In this document: one piece after another, positions 7,173-12,760 of the stretch
Position numbering within the stretch: the stretch's first letter is position 1
Layout of the letters: every line of letters begins with the position of its first letter
Source of the DNA: Verrucomicrobiaceae bacterium
GTDB lineage: Bacteria; Verrucomicrobiota; Verrucomicrobiia; Verrucomicrobiales; Verrucomicrobiaceae
Assembly: GCA_021151605.1 (NCBI GenBank)
Contig: JAGKWZ010000285.1
Span: 1 to 12,760, forward strand
Direction: 5' to 3'
Length of the DNA stretch: 12,760 nt
Position numbers and translations under genes: made by a program
The notes under the pieces: model-generated
The model's database searches: none
What the model saw: only the letters and a program-made list of their open reading frames with translations
What the model was told of the DNA's origin: nothing

Positions 7173-8864
7173 ATGTTACTGACCGTACTCAAAGTAAAGC
7201 TCGCAGCCCTCGTCGCCGTCGCCGGCATCGACACTGCTGAGTTGCAGTCCCCCAGCACCGAACTCGTTTCCACACTGCAAAAACTGGCCGATGACCAGTC
7301 AGCTGCTCAGAAGGCCGTGCAGGAAAAGACCACAGGACCGGATGTCAACAAATCCTTCAACGACGCCCTTGCCAAGATCAAGGAACTGGCGAGCAAGAAT
7401 GACAAAGATGCCCAATACACGCTGGCTCACTGGGGTGTTCTCAGCAATAGCAACGTCAACGAAATCATCGACCTCTATCGGAAAGCTTCCTCTCAGGGAC
7501 AGGTGCTTGCCAAAGTTGAACTAGCACAAGTTTTGCTCCAGGCCTTTCCCCAGGACCAGGAGCGCGCCAAGGAAGCCGTTACATTGATTCAGGAAGGTGA
7601 GGCAGGAGACAACAAACTCGCTCGCCGTCTTCTCGCCAACCTCTACCTAGCAGGTGCTCCCACCGTTGGAATTCAGCAGGATGTCCAGAAAGCGAATGCA
7701 CTGCTTGAAAAAGGCAGCGCCGCTGGTGATGGCGAAGCCACTTTGGGACTTAGCCAGCTTTATGCATCTGGTGTTCCCGGGATTGTTAAGGACGACCAAA
7801 AGTCGCTCGACTTCCTCATCAAGGCTGCTGATCAGAAAAACGCCATCGCACTCAGCACCTACGCTGCCCGTCTGTTCGACGGCGATCCTACAACAGGTAC
7901 CTCCAAGCCACTTGTTCAGAAGGACCCGGCCAAGGCCATGAAACTTTTTGAAGATGCTGCTAATGGCGGTTTCGCTGCCGCGAATCGCCTTCTGGGTGCA
8001 ATCTATGAAAATGGTCTCGGTGGCAACAACAAGGACCTCAAAAAGGCGGTAGAATATTACAGCAAGGCTGGCAACGGCAACGATGCCCAGGCTTTGTTCC
8101 GTCTCGGCAATTTCTTTGAGGCTGGACTTCGCAACGGCACCGATGATAAAGCAGAAGTGATCATTCAGCAAAACGCCAAGAGTGCCTTGGACTTGTATCG
8201 CCTGGCTGCGCAGAACGGCTCTGCAGAAGCCTTTTATAACGTTGGCGTGTATTATGAAACCGGTACCGTGGTGGATAAGGAGTTGACCAAAGCGTTTACG
8301 TTCCTGCTAAAGGCCGCCACTTCGGGCATTCCTCAGGCCCAGTTCCGTCTCGCGGGTCTTTATCAGCAGGGTGGTGGAGTTGCACAGGATCCGATTGCCG
8401 CACTCGCTTGGTTCCAGCGCGCTGCCGCAGGAAACTTCGCTCCTGCTCAGATTGCCCTTGGCCAGCTTCTTGAAACTGGTGGCGGTATTGGCTCACCTGA
8501 ATTCGCCGCCGCCGCTCTTCAATATGAAGCCGCAGCAGAGCAGGGAGTGCCTCTCGCCATGCTTCGTCTGGCCAGCCTTAATGAGCGCGGCTTGACCAAC
8601 ATTAAAGAAAACAAGGCCAACCCGAACCTTGCCCGTGCTCTTGCTTATGCTGACCTCGCCGTAGATGCTTCCAACAGCGCCGAGATCGCTGTTAAGTATC
8701 GTGATGAGCTCAAGAAGAACATGAAGGCTGACGAAATCGCCGAAGCCAAGAAGATCTACGACAGCAAGAAGAAGCCTGCAGCAGGCGCTGCTGCACCGGC
8801 TGCCGAAGCTCCTGCCAGCAAAAGCACCCCCAAAGGTTCCACCAAAAAATCTGGTGGAAATTAA
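7173..8864 (+). CDS. Sel1-repeat (TPR-like) protein, probably exported
   Basis: The product is 563 residues built mostly of about nine to ten Sel1-like repeats of roughly 36-40 residues. Examples are AANRLLGAIYENGLGG, AQFRLAGLYQQGGGVAQDP and AAFAYNVG-type units such as AEAFYNVGVYYETG. These repeats form helical solenoids that bind other proteins. The last unit (ALAYADLAVDASNSAEI, then YRDELKKNMKADEIAEAKKI) is the usual C-terminal cap. A low-complexity Ala/Pro/Lys/Ser tail of about 30 residues follows. The N-terminus (MLLTVLKVKLAALVAVAG) could be a short signal peptide, weakly supported. An ATG at 7119 is also in frame, but the 18 extra residues would be encoded across the 14-bp palindrome and look non-conserved, so 7173 is preferred. 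Neither start has a Shine-Dalgarno sequence. The gene ends at a strong terminator. Binding partners and role are unknown. Confidence 0.85.
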   Translation: MLLTVLKVKLAALVAVAGIDTAELQSPSTELVSTLQKLADDQSAAQKAVQEKTTGPDVNKSFNDALAKIKELASKNDKDAQYTLAHWGVLSNSNVNEIIDLYRKASSQGQVLAKVELAQVLLQAFPQDQERAKEAVTLIQEGEAGDNKLARRLLANLYLAGAPTVGIQQDVQKANALLEKGSAAGDGEATLGLSQLYASGVPGIVKDDQKSLDFLIKAADQKNAIALSTYAARLFDGDPTTGTSKPLVQKDPAKAMKLFEDAANGGFAAANRLLGAIYENGLGGNNKDLKKAVEYYSKAGNGNDAQALFRLGNFFEAGLRNGTDDKAEVIIQQNAKSALDLYRLAAQNGSAEAFYNVGVYYETGTVVDKELTKAFTFLLKAATSGIPQAQFRLAGLYQQGGGVAQDPIAALAWFQRAAAGNFAPAQIALGQLLETGGGIGSPEFAAAALQYEAAAEQGVPLAMLRLASLNERGLTNIKENKANPNLARALAYADLAVDASNSAEIAVKYRDELKKNMKADEIAEAKKIYDSKKKPAAGAAAPAAEAPASKSTPKGSTKKSGGN

Positions 8865-8889
8865 TCCCTCAAAATGGTGTAAAAACGGC

Positions 8890-8917
8890 TTGTCAAAACA
8901 TTGAAGGCCGCTAGTCT
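8890..8917 (+). promoter_or_regulatory. Candidate sigma70-type promoter for tRNA-Ala
   Basis: TTGTCA (8890-8895) and TAGTCT (8912-8917) are spaced by 16 bases and resemble -35 and -10 hexamers. Transcription would begin near 8924, about 33 bases before the tRNA. That start lies inside the 5' arm of the terminator hairpin (8918-8927), so the new transcript would lack most of that arm and should read through. This is an inference from hexamer similarity only, and the -10 match is imperfect. Confidence 0.4.
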
Positions 8918-8954
8918 CCGGCTCCCCAAACCAGGGGAGCCGGTTTTTTATTTT
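8918..8954 (+). terminator. Strong intrinsic terminator after the Sel1 gene
   Basis: CCGGCTCCCC (8918-8927) pairs perfectly with GGGGAGCCGG (8934-8943) over 10 bp with a 6-base loop. It is followed at once by TTTTTTATTTT (8944-8954). This is a classic rho-independent terminator, 53 bases beyond the Sel1 stop codon, and it ends two bases before tRNA-Ala. Confidence 0.95.
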
Positions 8955-8956
8955 CC

Positions 8957-9032
8957 GGGGCATTAGCTCAGTTGGTAGAGCGCCTGCATGGCATGCAGGA
9001 GGTCAGCGGTTCGAACCCGCTATGCTCCACCA
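8957..9032 (+). tRNA. tRNA-Ala (anticodon GGC)
   Basis: This 76-base tRNA gene has an encoded CCA end (9030-9032). The acceptor stem GGGGCAT pairs with ATGCTCC and includes the G3-U70 wobble (8959 with 9026), the main identity signal for alanyl-tRNA synthetase. The D arm contains TAGCTCAGTTGGTAGAGC. The anticodon stem CCTGC/GCAGG encloses loop ATGGCAT with anticodon GGC, which reads GCC and GCT codons. The T arm contains GGTTCGAACCC. All arms pair well and nothing suggests a pseudogene. Confidence 0.98.
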
Positions 9033-9096
9033 AACGGCATTCAACTAAGCCGTCTGGAAGTCTGGCAGGCACTGCGTTCATCTGCCTTTAAGGCTC

Positions 9097-10731
9097 TTGT
9101 TTGCATTCACACCTTTCGTGGCCGATAGACGTGCTTATCCATCAAACACCTGTATCATCGTGAGCGCCTCCCGCCTTCAAGAGCCGAAGAAAACCAAATC
9201 CCTCATCAGCCGTCTCAAGGATCGCCTGAAGAAAGTCATCGGCATTGGTAAAAAACCGCTCAAAGAGGAAGCTGCCAAGGTCACCGAGCAGCCTACTCCG
9301 CATGCAAGGGTTCTTCCTCATTCAGATCAGGAGCGTGGCGGGCGTCCACCGCGTCAAAACCGCCCACGTGAACAGGCTCCACGAGATGGAGCCCGCCCGC
9401 CACGTCGCGAGGGGGAACGAGGTCCTCGTCGTGAACGTGGTCCTAGCCGTGGCCATTCAGAGGAGAAGCGTCCGCCTATTCAGAATTACCAGCCGCAGCC
9501 ACCGCCACCTGCGCCGCCAGTCCCAGAAGGGCCTTTCCCTGCTGCGTTTGAAGTTCTTGGACTCTCACCTGCCGTTCTCGCCGCCATTCGTGAATCAGGT
9601 TATGAGAATCCTACTGAAATCCAGCAGCGTGCCATCCCGATCATCATTGATACAAAAGATGTCATCGGGGCCTCTCAAACAGGCACAGGCAAGACCGCCG
9701 CGTTTGCCTTGCCTACGCTTAGCCGCCTCGGCGCCCCTGGAAAATTCCGCTGTCTGGTGCTTGAACCTACTCGCGAGCTTGCGCTTCAGGTTGTGGAGCA
9801 GTTTGAAAAATACGGCAAACACACCGGCCTGCGCGTGATCGCTGTTTATGGCGGTGTTGGTTATGACAAACAGCGCAGGGCGCTTCAAGAAGGCGTCGAT
9901 GTTGTGGTCGCCACTCCAGGTCGTTTGCTTGACTTTATGCAGGATGGCACTGCAGATATGAGCAACCTCGAAGTTCTAGTCCTCGACGAGGTGGATCGCA
10001 TGCTTGACATGGGCTTCCTTCCCGACGTGCGGCGCATCATTGATCGCACACCGAAGAGCCGCCAGACGCTCTTCTTCTCCGCTACCATGCCTCAGCAGAT
10101 CAAAAGCCTTGCTGACTTTGCACTCAAAGATCCCGTTAGCGTCGAAGTCGGCATACGCTTCTCTCCTGCGGAAACCGTCAGCCACTACATGTATCCTGTA
10201 GCAGGTGATCAACGTGAGGAACTACTCCTCGCCATCCTCAAGCAGACGCATTTCAGCAGCCTCATGATCTTCACCCGCACCAAGGCGCAGGCAGATCAGA
10301 TCTACTCCTCCCTCAAGCAAACTGGCGAATATAAGGTCGCTGTCATGCACTCGGATGTCAGCCAAAAGGAACGCGAGAAAGCTCTCTCAGGCTTCCGGGA
10401 TGGCGAATTTGAGATCATCGTCGCTACTGATCTTGCCGCTCGTGGTCTCGATGTCAGTGGTGTTACCCACGTTATCAATGTCATGGTCCCAGAGAACTCT
10501 GAGGACTACGTTCATCGTATTGGGCGCACTGGACGCGCCAAGAAAGAAGGTGATGCTTACACGCTATTCTCTGCCGAAGAGTTGCCTTACGTCGCCAGCA
10601 TTGAGCGCCTCATCAATCAGAAGATTGAGCGCAGAAAGCTCGAAGGCTTCAGCTACAAATACACCACTGTTCTTGATGAGGAAGATAAAGCCCGTGCCAT
10701 CCTGCATGGCAGGAAAAAGAAACGCAGGTAA
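9097..10731 (+). CDS. DEAD-box ATP-dependent RNA helicase, RhlE-like
   Basis: This helicase uses ATP to unwind RNA duplexes, typically in ribosome assembly or RNA decay. From the TTG at 9097 the product is 544 residues. Motifs appear in order: Q motif (about 151-181, PTEIQQRAIP), Walker A ASQTGTGKT (192-200), PTREL (224-228), TPGR (273-276), motif II DEVD (297-300, Val replacing the usual Ala), SAT (328-330), ATDLAARGLD (443-452) and HRIGRTGR (473-480). The C-terminus is short and basic (GRKKKRR). The N-terminal 150 residues are unusual: a Lys-rich helix, then an Arg/Gly/Pro-rich disordered stretch (about 75-130) and a proline run. The start is uncertain. GTG at 9160 would shorten the protein by 21 residues, and there is only a weak AAGG near the TTG. 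The gene follows tRNA-Ala by 64 bp. Confidence 0.92.
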   Translation: MFAFTPFVADRRAYPSNTCIIVSASRLQEPKKTKSLISRLKDRLKKVIGIGKKPLKEEAAKVTEQPTPHARVLPHSDQERGGRPPRQNRPREQAPRDGARPPRREGERGPRRERGPSRGHSEEKRPPIQNYQPQPPPPAPPVPEGPFPAAFEVLGLSPAVLAAIRESGYENPTEIQQRAIPIIIDTKDVIGASQTGTGKTAAFALPTLSRLGAPGKFRCLVLEPTRELALQVVEQFEKYGKHTGLRVIAVYGGVGYDKQRRALQEGVDVVVATPGRLLDFMQDGTADMSNLEVLVLDEVDRMLDMGFLPDVRRIIDRTPKSRQTLFFSATMPQQIKSLADFALKDPVSVEVGIRFSPAETVSHYMYPVAGDQREELLLAILKQTHFSSLMIFTRTKAQADQIYSSLKQTGEYKVAVMHSDVSQKEREKALSGFRDGEFEIIVATDLAARGLDVSGVTHVINVMVPENSEDYVHRIGRTGRAKKEGDAYTLFSAEELPYVASIERLINQKIERRKLEGFSYKYTTVLDEEDKARAILHGRKKKRR

Positions 10732-10781
10732 ATAAAGCCGCCGAGAGCTTTTCTCCAGCTCCCTGATTCTTATCGTCCTAG

Positions 10782-11186
10782 CTATTGGATCTCCGGGATC
10801 TGGATCTGCGTCTTTCCGAGCACCGTGTGGCAGTTCGCACATTGTTGGCGTAGAGATACTAGGGCTGCGGTCGCGCGGGGCTTGTCGTGCTTCTTCAGCG
10901 CTACCTGTAGATCGGCATAAGGGCCATTTTCCCAGGCGGCGAGCAGCAGCCTGAGGTCGACCGTTGTCCCGGCGGCACCGCGCTGCATGGGCCGAGATTC
11001 GATGGATTTGGAGACGGAGCTATCAAGACGAACGGACATGGCCTGTGCTTCATCCCACTGGCCCGCCTGCTGGAGGCGGTGGGTTTCGAGCAACTTGCGC
11101 TGAGCTGCCTTCATCCGGTGGCTGATGAGGGTGCTCGTGCAGGAGGTCAGGGCAAAGGCGAGGGTGACGAGGAGGAGCGGTTTCAT
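10782..11186 (-). CDS. Lipoprotein with one CxxCH heme site (cytochrome c-like)
   Basis: The 134-residue product starts with a lysine, a hydrophobic stretch and a lipobox, LTSC, with the acylated cysteine at residue 16, so it should be envelope-anchored. Near the C-terminus is CANCH (116-120), a covalent heme c attachment motif. One CxxCH close to the C-terminus of a small, mostly helical protein is the arrangement of class II cytochromes (c'/c556 type), whose other heme ligand can be a methionine near the N-terminus; M25 in SHRMKAAQRK is a candidate. An electron-transfer or redox-sensing role is inferred, not shown. It starts 29 bp after the permease stop on the same strand, so they may be cotranscribed. 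It converges with the helicase gene (50 bp between the ends). No Shine-Dalgarno sequence. Heme attachment is unproven. Confidence 0.8.
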   Translation of the reverse strand: MKPLLLVTLAFALTSCTSTLISHRMKAAQRKLLETHRLQQAGQWDEAQAMSVRLDSSVSKSIESRPMQRGAAGTTVDLRLLLAAWENGPYADLQVALKKHDKPRATAALVSLRQQCANCHTVLGKTQIQIPEIQ

Positions 11187-11215
11187 GGGAAAGAGGGGGA
11201 AACATTCAGGCCTGC

Positions 11216-12760
11216 CTATTCGCGGCGAATCGAGTCTAGCAGCTTGCCGCGGACCGCGCTGGCTACGGCAATCCAGCAGGTCAGGAGGCCAAAACCGAGC
11301 ACGCCCACCAGCAATGCCCCGAGGAAGCCGACGGGAAGATCTCCGCCGCCCTGGGTGACGCTGGGCCAGACGGAGATCAGGGCACTGATGACGCCAAGCA
11401 GCAGGCCGGTGACGAGCAGGGCTACATGCTCGCCGAGCACGAGCTTTCTCAAAGCTCCAGGTAGGAAGCCCAGGGCCTGCATCAGGCCGAGTTCACCACG
11501 CCGCTCCAGCACATGCCGGGCTACGAGGACGCCGAGTCCGGCCGTGCCGAGCAGGACGCCGAGTCCGCCGAGTACGGTGAAGATGCCGATGTAGGTGTTT
11601 TGCACGGAAAGGAAGGTCTCCAGCCGCTGCTTTGCGGGTTCCAGCGCCAGCCCGCGCTGCTCAAGCTGGCGGGTAAGGTGGGCGCTGACTTCGTCCACCT
11701 TCTCGGCAGGGGCGTCGATGAGGAAGAAGCGATAGCCAGCGGCATCGGGGTAGGCTTTCAAAAAGGCGGTCTCGCTGGTGATCATCTTCCCCTGGAGCAC
11801 AGAGCCTCCGAGGAGGTCACCAAGCGTGACTTGGATGGTCTCTCCGGCTGCGTTTGCATACTCGACCGAGTCGCCCACACCCTTGCCGAGGCCCCACATC
11901 GCGGTGGCTTGGTCGGCCACGGCAAAGTTTGGCTCTTCAGGACGCAGGACCTTGTCTGCATCAGCGGGCTTGGATTCCTGGTCAAAAACGGGTGTCTGGA
12001 GGACTCCCCACCCAGCTTTGCCGGTGAAGCGGAAGCGCCCGGCCAGCAGTGCGGGATTCACGCCGACGAGCACGGGCTTCTGAGCGCGGTTGAGATTAAG
12101 GCAGCTCGCGTCATCGCCTTCGCGGACGCGGAAGGGCACGATCTTCACGCCTTTCATGATCTCTTCGTCCAAGCCAAAAGCTTCAATGCCGGCCTTCGTG
12201 TTCAGGTCTTCGTAGATGGGCAAAGAAGACTCTCCAATGAGGGCAAAGCCGCCCGTGCCGGAGGTCGGCTGCGTGACATCGCCCGCACTCATGCGGAAGG
12301 CATTCACCGCCGTGACCAGGAAGATGCCGCCCGCCATCATGCCGATCACCGCGAGACTGCGGGAGGGACGGCGCGAGATGTTTCGCAGGCCGATCTGCCC
12401 CAGCGTCTGCGCCAGTACGCCGCGATCCCGGCGCATCCACGCGCCTGCCAGCAAGAGTCCGGCGATCATGAGCATCATGCCGCTGCCAAAGAACATGCCC
12501 GCTACGGCTTCCGGTGCCTTCGCCGACTTCGCCCCAAAGAGCAGCCCGAAGGCGATAGCGATCATCAGCCATGGCATAGCCGCGCGGAGTTTGCCGGGAC
12601 GGCTGGCGTCCTTGCCAGTCGTGGATTCGTCGCCGCTCCAGAGTTCGTGTGGCGTCTTGCGGAACATCGCCCGGCTGGCCCACCAGAGCGTGCCGAGCAC
12701 GATGAGGATGGAGCCTATGGCCGCGCCGATCTGTGTGCCGAGGCTGGCGGAGTAAATGAG
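11216..12760 (-). CDS. FtsX/MacB-type ABC permease, C-terminal part (cut by window edge)
   Basis: The frame is open from the stop at 11216 to the right edge, giving 514 residues, so the true start lies outside; a GTG at 12700 is internal. The visible part has membrane helices near residues 9-28, 62-77 and 85-107. A second FtsX module then begins with a helix at about 135-155 (SLAVIGMMAGGIFLVTAVNA), preceded by the coupling-type segment IGLRNISRRPSRS. A periplasmic domain of about 200 residues follows, then three closing helices containing the typical FtsX sequence RRGELGLMQALGF. This two-module plan is that of permeases handling lipoproteins, lipids or peptides with a separate ATPase. No ATPase gene is in the window; it may lie to the right. 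The substrate is unknown. The heme-motif lipoprotein follows 29 bp downstream. Confidence 0.88.
   Translation of the reverse strand, partial: LIYSASLGTQIGAAIGSILIVLGTLWWASRAMFRKTPHELWSGDESTTGKDASRPGKLRAAMPWLMIAIAFGLLFGAKSAKAPEAVAGMFFGSGMMLMIAGLLLAGAWMRRDRGVLAQTLGQIGLRNISRRPSRSLAVIGMMAGGIFLVTAVNAFRMSAGDVTQPTSGTGGFALIGESSLPIYEDLNTKAGIEAFGLDEEIMKGVKIVPFRVREGDDASCLNLNRAQKPVLVGVNPALLAGRFRFTGKAGWGVLQTPVFDQESKPADADKVLRPEEPNFAVADQATAMWGLGKGVGDSVEYANAAGETIQVTLGDLLGGSVLQGKMITSETAFLKAYPDAAGYRFFLIDAPAEKVDEVSAHLTRQLEQRGLALEPAKQRLETFLSVQNTYIGIFTVLGGLGVLLGTAGLGVLVARHVLERRGELGLMQALGFLPGALRKLVLGEHVALLVTGLLLGVISALISVWPSVTQGGGDLPVGFLGALLVGVLGFGLLTCWIAVASAVRGKLLDSIRRE

Noticed and set aside
9034..9053. Inverted repeat ACGGC/GCCGT after tRNA-Ala as a terminator
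   Set aside because: Only a 5-bp stem with a 10-base loop and no T-run; too weak.
10732..10781. Terminator between the helicase and the cytochrome-like gene
   Set aside because: The only hairpin seen (GAGCT/AGCTC, 5 bp) has no T-run on either strand.

Overview
The window is a stretch of ordinary chromosome from a Gram-negative bacterium. LpxI (lipid A synthesis), two lipobox lipoproteins, an exported peroxiredoxin and a membrane-anchored BatA-like VWA protein all indicate a diderm cell envelope. LpxI together with BatA-like VWA proteins, Sel1-repeat proteins and Ala/Pro-rich tails would suit the Planctomycetes-Verrucomicrobia-Chlamydiae group, most likely Verrucomicrobiota. That placement is inferred from protein style; no rRNA or other marker settles it. 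None of the protein genes has a convincing Shine-Dalgarno sequence.

Left part (1-3717). The window opens with two copies of a 42-bp repeat that folds into a hairpin, just past the 3' end of cysS (cysteinyl-tRNA synthetase, minus strand). A gene for a BatA-like VWA membrane protein diverges from cysS, and a tiny lipoprotein gene follows it 10 bp later.

Middle (3718-7172). aspS (aspartyl-tRNA synthetase) and a secreted Bcp-type peroxiredoxin lie on the minus strand. The 5' end of aspS looks damaged: the first part of the anticodon-binding OB fold is missing, and a plausible remnant of the normal N-terminus lies in another frame. lpxI diverges from the peroxiredoxin gene. A short leader with a perfect 14-bp palindrome separates lpxI from the next gene.

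Right-middle (7173-10731). A long Sel1-repeat protein ends at a strong intrinsic terminator. tRNA-Ala(GGC) starts two bases after the terminator's T-run, and a candidate tRNA promoter overlaps the terminator stem. A DEAD-box RNA helicase follows, with a DEVD motif II and a long basic, Pro-rich N-terminal region.

Right end (10782-12760). On the minus strand, the C-terminal part of an FtsX/MacB-type ABC permease runs in from beyond the window edge. A small lipoprotein with a single CxxCH heme site follows it.

There is no insertion sequence, phage gene, CRISPR array, toxin-antitoxin pair or defence system here. I found no convincing new multi-gene system. The items most worth checking are the aspS 5' end, the hairpin repeat at the left edge, the terminator/tRNA promoter overlap and the permease-cytochrome pair.
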